From Aeoliella sp052161615 (GTDB lineage Bacteria; Planctomycetota; Planctomycetia; Pirellulales; Lacipirellulaceae), in the NCBI RefSeq assembly GCF_052161615.1, contig NZ_CP197417.1, forward strand, positions 558,001 through 622,000: a stretch of 64,000 nucleotides of DNA, given 5' to 3'. This document shows, piece after piece, positions 27,376 through 37,102 of this stretch. The position numbers and the translations under genes are program-made. The number at the start of each line of letters is the position of its first letter. Within the stretch, counting starts at the first letter, position 1. The notes under the pieces are model-generated. The model made no database searches and was not told the DNA's origin. It saw nothing but the letters and a program-made list of their open reading frames with translations.

Positions 27376-27837
27376 TCAGTCTTCGTACTTCTCCGGATTC
27401 AGCGTGCGATCGATCTCTCGATAGCTTCTGATGAACGGTGCCGCGATCTCGCCGATCAAGAGCGCGGTGAAGAAGATCGTGCTCAGAACAGGGTAGGGGA
27501 CCTGACCGCAGATGGCCGCCACGATGGCGACCACCGTCATGGTGATGAGCAGCGCCCGCACGCTGAATTGCCAGGGACGATTCGGCGTGCGCGGGATTGT
27601 CGCCAGTTGTGCATTCACCACCTCTCGCGCGTGAGTCGCATCGCCGGATGGGACAACGACCGACGGACCGGTTTGGCGGCCTGGCAGAAAACCCCACGTG
27701 CTGGCGATGACTTCCCCAACGATCTCCGCGGAGATACCCTCCTCGGCTAGCAAGTTCTGAACCGCGTACGCCTCGGCCGCATTCGCCGCGCGGTAGATCG
27801 TCACGGGTTCGTCGGTGATACGCCGGCGCTTGGCCAT
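27376..27837 (-). CDS. DUF2007-like domain protein with membrane helices
   Basis: This ~153-residue protein has an N-terminal DUF2007-type region (VTIYRAANAAEAYAVQNLLAEEGISAEIVGE), a small ferredoxin-like fold annotated as putative signal-transducing. Two membrane helices follow (SVRALLITMTVVAIVAAICG; LSTIFFTALLIGEIAAPFI). The phrase QFSVRALLITMTVVAI is the common planctomycete membrane-helix signature. The ATG at 27837 (MAKRRRITDEP) is preferred to the codon at 27867. Function is unknown. Confidence 0.7.
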   Translation of the reverse strand: MAKRRRITDEPVTIYRAANAAEAYAVQNLLAEEGISAEIVGEVIASTWGFLPGRQTGPSVVVPSGDATHAREVVNAQLATIPRTPNRPWQFSVRALLITMTVVAIVAAICGQVPYPVLSTIFFTALLIGEIAAPFIRSYREIDRTLNPEKYED

Positions 27838-27912
27838 GGAAGGTAGTTGACTCAGGAGGGGACACATTCAGTGATTCGCCACCTTGGGTTGGTTATCGGC
27901 AAGATAAGTTTA

Positions 27913-28105
27913 TAGCGGAACGGCGCAAGCCGTCCGGCGGCGGGGCGAGGAATCGAGACAATAGGAAGTCTTCTCCAAGGCGGCCGGAGGGCTTGCGCCC
28001 TACCGCTACGACTTTCTTCGTCGCAACCTACCCCGAAGGGGTTCCGTCACAGTAGCCTAGGGTTGCCCAGGTGCGAGTAACACGAGCATCGGGGCTACCC
28101 TGGGT
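27913..28105. repeat. family D inverted repeat followed by family E
   Basis: D at 27913-28008 (TAGCGGAACGGCGCAAGCCG ... GCTTGCGCCCTACCGCTA) and E at 28027-28105 (CCTACCCCGAAGGGGTTCCG ... GGCTACCCTGGGT). Family C follows at 28206-28235 before the VOC gene. Confidence 0.85.
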
Positions 28106-28245
28106 AGTCGTGCCAGGGATTTCGTCGGTCGAGCAGAAACATCTCCATCGATCGGAACGCGGCCGAGACCGAAACCGAACCGCGAATGGCCATTTCTTAG
28201 AATGATCTCACGCAGAGACGCAAAAGGCGCAAAGGGCTAAGTAGG

Positions 28246-28596
28246 ATGTCGCATACAGCACAACTGAATCTCGTGGTCCTTCGCTCCGCCAACTTGTCGC
28301 GGGCACAGGCGTTCTACGAAGTACTGGGACTGAGCTTCGACACGCATCGGCATGGTAATGGCCCCGAGCACCTGGCGTGTGAACGCGATGGGTTCGTGTT
28401 TGAGCTCTATCCTCTCGCCGATATGCCCACCAGTGCGACGCGAATTGGTTTCGCGGTCGACGACGTGGATCGCGTAGTCAGCGAACTCCAAGCCATCGGA
28501 GCCGAGCTTCATCAGGCCCCAAAAGACAGCCCCTGGGGTCGCCGGGCGGTGATGCGAGACTTCGATGGGCACTTGGTCGAACTCGTTGCGAAGTAA
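28246..28596 (+). CDS. VOC (glyoxalase/bleomycin-resistance) family protein
   Basis: This 116-residue single-domain VOC-fold protein shows the two beta-alpha-beta-beta-beta modules: LNLVVLRSANLSRAQAFYEVLGLSFD at the start, then IGFAVDDVDRVVSELQAIGAELHQAPKDSPWGRRAVMRDFDGHLVELV. Candidate metal ligands are the Glu of FELYP and the Glu of HLVEL, but the usual first-strand His is replaced (AQLNLVV), so metal binding is uncertain. The substrate cannot be assigned. ATG at 28246 directly follows a family C repeat (28206-28235). Confidence 0.85.
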   Translation: MSHTAQLNLVVLRSANLSRAQAFYEVLGLSFDTHRHGNGPEHLACERDGFVFELYPLADMPTSATRIGFAVDDVDRVVSELQAIGAELHQAPKDSPWGRRAVMRDFDGHLVELVAK

Positions 28597-28605
28597 CGAC
28601 CTCTC

Positions 28606-28790
28606 CGCGTCTTTGCGTCTCTGCGTGAGACCGTTTTCGAACGGCGAGGGAGATCCTTCAGTCGCTAGGGCTCCCTCAGGATGACATGAACTCCCAGCGG
28701 AACGGCGCAAACCGTCCGGCTGCAGGGCGACAAGTCTAAGCAATGGGACATTCTCCCCGGGGCGGCCGGAGGGCTTGCGCCCTGCCGCTA
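28606..28790. repeat. family C, A and D repeats in series
   Basis: C at 28606-28631, inverted A at 28641-28686, D inverted repeat at 28696-28790. This is the start of an ~870-bp gene-free stretch (28597-29466) made almost wholly of repeats. Confidence 0.85.
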
Positions 28791-28839
28791 GGATTGGAGG
28801 GGCTGAGTTGCGTTCGCGTTGAGCGCTGTATCCAGTCCC

Positions 28840-28918
28840 CTAGGGTAGCCCCGCAGCTCGTGTTACTCGCACCTGGGCAACCCTAGGCTACGGTGACGGA
28901 ACGCCGTTGGCGTAAATC
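28840..28918 (-). repeat. family E repeat (inverted orientation)
   Basis: CTAGGGTAGCCCC ... GGGCAACCCTAGGCTACGG ... the end is altered (gacggaacgccgttggcg). It is the only E copy of four that is not oriented toward a downstream plus-strand gene. Confidence 0.8.
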
Positions 28919-28980
28919 GAGCTCGACGTTCACCGTTCTCACCACCCCCGAGTTCTCGGCATCTAATCTCCTTTTCTGTA

Positions 28981-29101
28981 CTAGCGAAGATTAGCGCCGA
29001 TTAGTGTTCCCCTTTTTCCTCCGCGTCTTTGCGTCTCTGCGTGAGACCTTCGTCGAATGGCAAGCGAGATCCTTCAGTCGCTGGCGCTCCTCAGGATGAC
29101 A
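28981..29101. repeat. half family B, family C and family A
   Basis: Half of a B element (GATTAGCGCCGATTAGTGTTCC, 28981-29010), C (29022-29047) and inverted A (29056-29101). This matches the right half of the composite element at 8542-8764 with the left half missing. From 29102 to 29466 no gene is seen; gagtaaagtcgcacc occurs twice (29278 and 29398). Confidence 0.8.
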
Positions 29102-29466
29102 TGGAAACGCACTCACGGAGGGTGTCGAAAACCGCGGCTTTTTGGCTGTTTGTCCGCGAGGAATTTCTTTCACTTTTTTTCAGAATCACGCTAGAAAGTA
29201 CTCGCGCGCTGGTTCTAATGGAGGAAATTCGACACGTGTTCACAAGTTCAAATACCCCAGTTTCGAGACGGAGAATCGAGTAAAGTCGCACCTGCGGTTC
29301 CCCCCTGCGACATTATCCATCTGCCACTTTCAGCTGCTCGCACTCCAAACCCTTACATCGCAAACACTTACACACCTACCCCCAACGAATGCCCTCGGAG
29401 TAAAGTCGCACCCAATGAAATAGTGAGTTTCGTGCGACAGAACTCAGCCTCGATTGACCCCCACGC

Positions 29467-30264
29467 ATGCAAGAAATCATTGAAGACGATTTGTACAACT
29501 ACCCTAAGTACTACGACCTCGTGTTCGGGTCGGACTGGGGGGCGGAGCTTTCGTTCTTGCAGGCGGCGTTTGCCAAGCATGGCAAGGGGAAGTTCAAGCG
29601 ATTGTTTGAGCCGGGCTGCGGGACGGGGCGGCTCATGTTTCGGCTTGCTCAAGCGGGGTTCGAAGTCGTGGGCAACGACCTCGCCGAGCCCGCCGTGGAG
29701 TACTGCAACGATCGTTTGGAGAAGCACGGCTTTCCACGCACCGCGGTGGTCGGCGACATGTGCGACTTCACGATTGCGGACTTCAAAGGGAAGAAAAAGT
29801 TCGACGCCGCGTTCAACATGATCAACACGTTCCGCCACTTGCCGAGCGAAGATCACGCCCGGCGGCACCTGGAGTGCATCTCCGAATCGCTGCGGAAAGG
29901 TGGGCTTTATCTATTGGGGCTGCACCTCACGCCGACCGTCGGCGATCCGATGGAGGAGGAGCACTGGCACGCCCGGCGTGGGAATTTGACGGTTTTATCG
30001 CGCCTGTGGACCATCGAGCACAACCGGCGGAAGCGGATTGAGCGGGTGAGGATGACTTTTGACGTTTTTACCCCCACCCGCACGTTCCGACTGGCAAATT
30101 GTGCCGATTTTCGAATCTACACGGCCCGGCAGATGGCCGATCTGATGAGTACGGTGCCATCGCTCGAAGTCGTGGAGACGTACGATTTCGCCTACGACAT
30201 CGACAATCCGATCACCATCCAGCCCGAAACCGAAGACGTGGTTTACGTGTTGAAGAAGAAGTAA
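29467..30264 (+). CDS. class I SAM-dependent methyltransferase
   Basis: This 265-residue methyltransferase has the SAM-binding motif I FEPGCGTGRLMFRLAQAG (~46-63), motif II VVGNDLAEPAVEY, a post-I acidic residue, VVGDMCDF (adenine contact) and FDAAFNMINTFRHL (motif IV). The C-terminal half (MEEEHWHARRGNLTVLSRLWTIEHNRRKRIERVRMTFDVFTP) is typical of methyltransferases acting on small molecules, but the substrate is not identifiable. The start follows gacccccacgc, a C-rich leader with no Shine-Dalgarno sequence. The next gene begins 11 bp after its stop, so the two are translated together. Confidence 0.87.
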   Translation: MQEIIEDDLYNYPKYYDLVFGSDWGAELSFLQAAFAKHGKGKFKRLFEPGCGTGRLMFRLAQAGFEVVGNDLAEPAVEYCNDRLEKHGFPRTAVVGDMCDFTIADFKGKKKFDAAFNMINTFRHLPSEDHARRHLECISESLRKGGLYLLGLHLTPTVGDPMEEEHWHARRGNLTVLSRLWTIEHNRRKRIERVRMTFDVFTPTRTFRLANCADFRIYTARQMADLMSTVPSLEVVETYDFAYDIDNPITIQPETEDVVYVLKKK

Positions 30265-30275
30265 GTGAACCCGCT

Positions 30276-31580
30276 GTGAACGACCTGCAAACTCCACCCT
30301 CGAACGATCTCGCGAACTCGGGTGCCATCGTGCATCGCGAGCCGCTGGCTTCGTTCGTGGAGTTTGCCGCACGGGCGATGGGGGTTCGCTGCTCGCTGGA
30401 GACGGGCGTCGCGTCGCTGGAGTTCGATCATCGCGATCACGCCGGTTGGCCGAAGCCGTACCAAACGCGGGTGGCGGTGGCGGGCGAAGCGATCGCCCAA
30501 TTGCCCCGCCGCGTGGTTTCGCCGAGCGAGGGTGCCGCTTGGTTGTGGCATCTTGCCACGGTCGAGCGCGGAGCCTTGGTGGCTCGCCCCGCCGCGCAGC
30601 CCGAATCGATCCACGAGTTCTCTCGGCGGTTGTTCGACGCCTACGAGGTCGATGGCGGGCAGATGCACCTGGCGGGCTGTCACTTAATAGAGGTCCCCTT
30701 CGTGCGAGTCACCACGCTCGTCGCCGGCGACCCATCGCAAGTCGAGCATCGCCTGTTCGATGCCGCGGGCGAAGGGGTCGCCGAGTCGCTGATTGAACAA
30801 CTTGGCCTCGACGAGATTCGTCCGCTCGAAGGCCAAAACGTAGCTCTCACGCGGCGAGAGATAGAATCGCTGGTCGAGCGCATGGGCACCGCTGGCGAGG
30901 ACTTCGTCGCCGTGACGATCGTGGTCGCCAAGCGTGCCGAGGGAGCCGTGCAGTTCGACATTGGCGAACAGTGTGCCCGCGTGACGTTCGACGACTGGAC
31001 GCGAACTCTCACGGCCCCCGCATTCCACTGCGCGGCGAGCGGAATTGCCACCTACCACCTAGCCGCCATTGATGATGGCCGCATCGTCGCCGCCGAGGGA
31101 ATCGTCACCTGCGACGAGTCGGGCGCTCGCGTGCTGGACTGCGAACGCGTGACCTGCGGCGTCACCGGTAAGCACGTCGACTCGCAGTTGGTCGCTCGTT
31201 GCCCGGTTTCCGGTATCGAGGTGCTCAAAGAACAGATGACCGAATGCGTCGCCTGCCAGCAGCTCGTCAGCCGACCGGTGCTCTCCCACGGCGTGTGCAA
31301 AGCGTGCCGCGAGCTGCCGCGGGCGAAGCGATCGGACACCTGGGTTTCGGGACTGGCGAGCCAGTTTTCGGCGATCGGAACTTACCGAAGTTTCCGAGCC
31401 GGTGAGCTCCATGGGCTGGTCCGGGTGATGGCCAAGGGCTGGTGGCGGAAGCTACTGATCGTGACCCGCGTGGGCGAAACCGAGCCGATTGCCGTGAGTA
31501 TTCGCGAAGGTTTCGCCGGACCCTGGCAGCACGTCCCGCCCAGCGATTGGCAGAGTGTTCTGGCGAAGCGGGACAACTAA
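30276..31580 (+). CDS. unknown protein with C-terminal Cys clusters (zinc-ribbon-like)
   Basis: This ~434-residue protein with GTG start at 30276 lies 11 bp after the methyltransferase. The first ~250 residues are soluble alpha/beta with no recognised domain. A Cys-rich stretch at ~285-345 follows: VTCDESGARVLDCERVTC, VARCPVSGIEV, TECVACQQLV, HGVCKACREL, with two CxxC pairs that could bind zinc or a metal centre. The last ~80 residues include YRSFRAGELHGLVRVMAKGWWRKLLIVTRVGE. Similar Cys-rich proteins are known to me only as planctomycete hypotheticals. The tight spacing with the methyltransferase suggests a shared pathway. Confidence 0.65.
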   Translation: MNDLQTPPSNDLANSGAIVHREPLASFVEFAARAMGVRCSLETGVASLEFDHRDHAGWPKPYQTRVAVAGEAIAQLPRRVVSPSEGAAWLWHLATVERGALVARPAAQPESIHEFSRRLFDAYEVDGGQMHLAGCHLIEVPFVRVTTLVAGDPSQVEHRLFDAAGEGVAESLIEQLGLDEIRPLEGQNVALTRREIESLVERMGTAGEDFVAVTIVVAKRAEGAVQFDIGEQCARVTFDDWTRTLTAPAFHCAASGIATYHLAAIDDGRIVAAEGIVTCDESGARVLDCERVTCGVTGKHVDSQLVARCPVSGIEVLKEQMTECVACQQLVSRPVLSHGVCKACRELPRAKRSDTWVSGLASQFSAIGTYRSFRAGELHGLVRVMAKGWWRKLLIVTRVGETEPIAVSIREGFAGPWQHVPPSDWQSVLAKRDN

Positions 31581-31624
31581 GGGAGTGCGACAGTTGTTCG
31601 AGCGTGGCCGTTACCTGAGCGTGA

Positions 31625-32176
31625 CTAAGCGACGGGCGATGGCTTCGGCCAGAAGAACCACACCACGGCGCTGATCGCAGCAATGAGTCCCGCCGCGGCG
31701 AACGTGAGCCTGCGGCGGAGCTGGCGGTCTTCGATGTGCTCGACGATGCCGGCCTGCTGGGGCGTCGAGATCTTCTCGAAACCACGATCGGCGAGGATCG
31801 GGCCAGTCGCTTCCAGATGCTGGTAGAACTGCAGCGGCGTGGCGTGGGCGAGCATCTCGTCGGCCATGACTTCGAGCTGGTCCTCGTAGTGCTGTTCGAA
31901 ATCGGGGACGACGGGCTCGGTAGCCCACTGCCAAACGCCCCACGCGGCCAAACCAAGGGCGAGGATCGCGCCTGCCGAAGCGACCGCGTGGCGGGGGGTC
32001 CAAGCGGTGCGCTGGGTAACGACTGGTGGCTGGTCACGGGGGAATTCCCGCAGTTTTCGTAAGGGGGGAACGCCCACCTCGTTGCCGCACGAGCAAAGCA
32101 CCTTCGAGCCAGCCTGATTAACAGCCACGGCGACTGATTGGCCGCAGGAGCAAGGAACTAAGTATTTGTCGGCCAT
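31625..32176 (-). CDS. membrane protein with CxC-x14-CxC zinc-ribbon-like start
   Basis: This 183-residue protein starts with DKYLVPCSCGQSVAVAVNQAGSKVLCSCGNEVGVPPLRKL. The two CxCG pairs look like a small zinc ribbon, often seen in planctomycete membrane proteins. Two membrane helices follow (~64-83, AGAILALGLAAWGVWQW; ~155-175, LTFAAAGLIAAISAVVWFF). The region between them (FEQHYEDQLEVMADEMLAHATPLQFYQHLEATG) is helical and acidic. It converges with the Cys-rich gene. Function is unknown. Confidence 0.65.
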   Translation of the reverse strand: MADKYLVPCSCGQSVAVAVNQAGSKVLCSCGNEVGVPPLRKLREFPRDQPPVVTQRTAWTPRHAVASAGAILALGLAAWGVWQWATEPVVPDFEQHYEDQLEVMADEMLAHATPLQFYQHLEATGPILADRGFEKISTPQQAGIVEHIEDRQLRRRLTFAAAGLIAAISAVVWFFWPKPSPVA

Positions 32177-33218
32177 CAGTTTCCGTGGGGGGAAGGTTTC
32201 GGCGTGGTCGGGGGCGGCGAGCAGCCCGCCGAACTCTAGCTCCCCCTCGGGCGTATGGATTGCGGCGTCTGGGTGGTGAGATTAGGGTTGAGAGACGCGG
32301 GATGCCGAGTTGGGAGACGCTCGCCGCCGCTGGAGGCGAAACTGGCGATAATGTACTCCGTTTTTCGCTTTTTGCCTATGGACCGGGTTGCTCCAGCGTT
32401 TACAATTATAGGGTCGAGCAAGGGCGGCCGCTGCCTACCCGCCCTGCTCAGGCACAGTTCCGGATCTCCAAGTTCCAGCGGAAGGAGCTTGGTGTTCAGG
32501 GAGGAAGTCATCGCCTTGAGGTCATTGCTTCAGGGGCGTTGGCGTTCCGGACTGGAAGATTTGTACGAGTCGGTATCGGACAGATGACGTGAGAATCTCG
32601 CGGAGCCCTTCTTACAGCGCGGCTCGCGGCGATCATCCCTCCAATCCATCGTGCAGATCGAATGAGCGGCCCAATTGAGTACAGGGGATCACTCACCGCC
32701 ACTGCTGCCCAGGCGTTGCGTTGATTTAAGTTTCGAGAAGCGATTGCGACCATGCTGCCCGCAGGGTCCGAATGACCCACTGAATTTGTGTAATCAGTTT
32801 GCGAGCAGAGTGTTTCGTTAGAGCGACTCGGCAATAAATGAATAAGCCTGCGCAGATTCACTAACCATGTCTCTTTGCCTTGCATGAATTATTGGAGCCC
32901 GTTTGGTCTCCACATGCGGACAAGGGATACCCACCAACGGTTTAAGTGGTAGAGGTGCGAATGTTTTCCCTAATAGAAGTTCTTTCCAAATGCATGACCG
33001 CGGCAGCCGCGCGGGTGCTTGGTGTTAAAATTAGTTGTTACCTGCCGCCTCGCGGTGGGGTTTGGTTTTTCAAGAGACGTTTACAACCACAACCTGTCGC
33101 CGTGCGAAACGTGCGGCGGGATGTTCGATAGCTGTGGCGGCTGGGGGTGTAGCGGGCGAGCTTTCGGTGAGTTCGCTCAGTCGTCACGGATTCGGTTTAT
33201 TCTGGTAGGAGCCTCACA
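32177..33218. other. ~1 kb without a convincing gene, upstream of the sigma factor
   Basis: No frame here has family motifs, convincing starts or codon bias. Short frames at 32185-32592 (plus) and 32508-32885 (minus) look accidental. It has none of the dispersed repeats seen elsewhere. It probably holds the promoter and a long leader for the sigma-factor gene. The base composition is lower in GC between 32690 and 33030. Confidence 0.5.
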
Positions 33219-34787
<1,569 letters not shown>

Positions 34788-34822
34788 CAACCAAACACAT
34801 GCCAAACATGTGAATGACCCAG

Positions 34823-34853
34823 AAGCCCCGATCAGCAATGATCGGGGCTTTTT
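34823..34853 (+). terminator. intrinsic terminator of the sigma-factor gene
   Basis: AAGCCCCGATCA-GCAA-TGATCGGGGCTT followed by a T run: a 12-bp perfect stem with a tetraloop, 35 bp after the stop codon. Confidence 0.95.
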
Positions 34854-34960
34854 GCGTTTCACGGGGCGGAAGTTGGCACCGGAGACCCATGCAATAATTC
34901 CTAAGGCACCTGCCTAATTTGAGGCGGTGCTGGTGTGGTCTCAGTAACACGGAAGCGGCA

Positions 34961-35380
34961 ATGTTCTCCACCTTCTCAGTGTTGACGCTTGCGTGCAGCG
35001 GCGAGGGGGCATCGGAGGCCATCAAGAATGCAAGCCGCATCGGATGGGCGAGCTTCGCAATTACGGGCTTCTTGCTGACTCTCCTACTCTCGAATCGTTG
35101 GTACGTGGCTTGAAGAGGCTTCGCTGCCATCGTGCTGGGAGTGCTGCTGACGATCCACCCAGCTTGGACCGTCAGCGCGAACGGAGGAGACTGTGGGGGC
35201 ACCAAGGTAATGCTATCGCTGCTCCTTGGCGCGACTGCGATCATCTCGGTGGTTGCCGTAGTGCTTCGCTCTGTTTCGGAGAGAGCTGCCGAAGTATCGC
35301 GACTGAGAGTGGAGAGACCACTAACAGATCTTCCCACGATTGGTGATCCCGATAACCCTTATCAATCGCCACCGTTGTGA
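34961..35380 (+). pseudogene. small membrane protein gene interrupted by an in-frame TGA
   Basis: Reading from ATG 34961 gives MFSTFSVLTLACSGEGAS...WASFAITGFLLTLLLSNRWYVA, then TGA at 35111. In the same frame the sequence continues as RGFAAIVLGVLLTIHPAWTVSANGGDCGG...LLLGATAIISVVAVVL... and ends in NPYQSPPL, the planctomycete tag. Both halves show membrane helices and read as one 140-residue protein. The frame is kept across the stop, so a single nonsense change fits better than two genes. GTG at 35132 could re-initiate translation of the second half. A coding role for TGA is not supported elsewhere in the window, where genes such as ecotin or sigma show no such use. Confidence 0.6.
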
Positions 35381-35625
35381 CGGGCTGACAACTGCCTTAA
35401 ACGAGCTTTGACCATGCGACCAAGATGCTCAAGCCGCTCGAATTCTTCGAGCTCCATACGATCGTCGGGCGATAACATGCCATCGCGATTGCGGTCCAGC
35501 AGCTCATTGAGCCGCGATTGCTTCGACTCGGACAGTCGATAGGTAAGCAGCCCTTCCACGTCCGCGGAGTGGACCAGCAGATCGAGCAAGTCGTCGTAAA
35601 GCGTCGGGCGATCAATTGTGGCCAT
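35362..35625 (-). CDS. small conserved protein of unknown function
   Basis: This ~87-residue, all-helical acidic/basic protein (MATIDRPTLYDDLLDLLVHSADVEGLLTYRLSESKQSRLNELLDRN...) carries the motif SRLNELLDRNRDGMLSPDDRMELEEFERLEHLGRMVKARL. This type is widespread in cyanobacteria and planctomycetes with unknown role. ATG at 35625 has GGGAG upstream. An upstream in-frame codon exists at 35709 but its translation looks unrelated. It overlaps the 3' end of the broken membrane gene tail-to-tail by 19 bp. Confidence 0.75.
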   Translation of the reverse strand: MATIDRPTLYDDLLDLLVHSADVEGLLTYRLSESKQSRLNELLDRNRDGMLSPDDRMELEEFERLEHLGRMVKARLRQLSARHNGGD

Positions 35626-35807
35626 GCAAAAGGCTCCCTGAAGAGTTAACAACTCAATTATGGTAGCTCTCCGGGCGGCGAGCAAGCTGAATCCGGTTCT
35701 AACTAGCACCTGGATTAACCTAGTGGCGGGGCGTTTCTCGGCAGTCTCGCCTCGGTTTCATAAGCTATCCTTTGGAAGGTTTCTATCGATTCTTCCAGCA
35801 GGGTGCC

Positions 35808-37001
35808 ATGAGCAATCCTACCCGTCCGTCGAACAAGGGAATGGGGTATGCATCGCTAGTCTTGTTGCCGTTTGCGGCAGCGGGGGTGGCGATGGCGGTG
35901 CTGACGGCGTGGTGCGTCGTGGACTGGTCGCGGATGCAGCATTGGGTCGAGACGCCGGCCCGTCTGGTGGCGCTCGAGCTGGAGGGTACGAAGACCTATC
36001 GCATCGATGCCGAGTACGAATACACCTTCGCGGGCCACGAGTACACAAGTAACCGCGTGGCGTTGCATTTCGGGGGCGACAACGTTGGCCGCTATCAGCA
36101 GCGGAGATTCAAAGAACTAGAGCGTGCAAAGCGCGGCGGGAAGGACATCGTCGCTTACGTGAATCCCGAGCGTCCTAGCGAAGCAGTCTTGTTTCGCGAT
36201 CTCCGGCCCGAGATGGTGGCGTTCAAGGGAGTGTTCGCTGTGGTCTTTGGACTGTTGGGCGTCGGCGGACTAGTCGGAATGCAATTCTGCAGTCGCGACT
36301 TGAAGCGCGAGATGGCGCGGGCCGATGCGCATCCTTCCGAACCTTGGTTGTGGCGCGACGACTGGGCAGAGGGTGTGATTCGCTCGCGGAACATTAATGG
36401 ACTCGTCGGCAGCCTGCTGGTCATGGGATTGTGGAACTTGCTGGCCTGGGGGGCGGTCGCCGCGATGTTCTCCGGAGGCGAGCGACCTTCGACGTTCGCG
36501 ATTCTCGCAGTGTCATTGTTTGTGCTCGCGGGTATTGGTTTGGCGATGGTGGCGCTGGTGATGTTCTATCGCTGGCAGCGATTTCCCGTCGCCACGCTCC
36601 GTCTTGCGTCGACGCCCGGCGTGGTTGGCGAGCAACTAGCTGGCGTGATCTTACTGCCAGGCGTTGTGCGAGCTGACGATGGATTTCGCCTCCGTCTCCG
36701 ATGCGTCCGCCGGGTGACGACCCACAAACAGTCCAGCGACCAAGTGCTGTGGGAAGACTCGCAAGTGGTGCTCGACACGCTGGACGAGCAGAACGAAGAG
36801 CAGACGGCCGTCCCGTTCCAGTTCTGGATCCCCGCAGGAGCCGAGCCAAGCGATCCCTATTCGGACCGCCATATCTCATGGAAACTCGGCGTTTCGGCGA
36901 AACTTATGGGGCCCGATGCGAACTTCGAGTTCGAAGTGCCCGTATTCTGTAAGGAAGGAACCCCTGTCGAGCACGCCGTATTGGAAGAATCCTTGGTGTG
37001 A
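35808..37001 (+). CDS. DUF3592-type membrane protein
   Basis: This ~397-residue membrane protein has membrane helices near residues 13-35, 136-160, 205-226 and 235-260. Between the first and second is a DUF3592-like beta domain (WVETPARLVALELEGTKTYRIDAEYEYTFAGHEYTSNRVALHFGG...VAYVNPERPSEAVLFR), with the family's typical YxY...Y-NP-P-AVL pattern. The large C-terminal domain is beta-rich. The start at ATG 35808 (MSNPTRPSNKG) follows a weak AGCAGGG. Function is unknown. It is separated by 101 bp from the metal permease gene. Confidence 0.75.
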   Translation: MSNPTRPSNKGMGYASLVLLPFAAAGVAMAVLTAWCVVDWSRMQHWVETPARLVALELEGTKTYRIDAEYEYTFAGHEYTSNRVALHFGGDNVGRYQQRRFKELERAKRGGKDIVAYVNPERPSEAVLFRDLRPEMVAFKGVFAVVFGLLGVGGLVGMQFCSRDLKREMARADAHPSEPWLWRDDWAEGVIRSRNINGLVGSLLVMGLWNLLAWGAVAAMFSGGERPSTFAILAVSLFVLAGIGLAMVALVMFYRWQRFPVATLRLASTPGVVGEQLAGVILLPGVVRADDGFRLRLRCVRRVTTHKQSSDQVLWEDSQVVLDTLDEQNEEQTAVPFQFWIPAGAEPSDPYSDRHISWKLGVSAKLMGPDANFEFEVPVFCKEGTPVEHAVLEESLV

Positions 37002-37102
37002 CGGCCGTTGAAACATCGGGCGAAGGAGCGGAAAATGTAGGACTGGCGGGGCGGTACGTTGATGCCACGACGGTGCCAGCGGATTGAGAGAAGGTTCGGT
37101 GC

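Noticed and set aside
32185..32885. Frames of 135 and 125 codons in the gap before the sigma factor
   Set aside because: No motif, poor starts, atypical codon bias; they overlap on opposite strands.
35111..35113. TGA as a sense codon (Sec or Trp)
   Set aside because: TGA ends other confident genes normally, the context shows no clear SECIS-like hairpin, and the nearby coding is consistent with simple nonsense.
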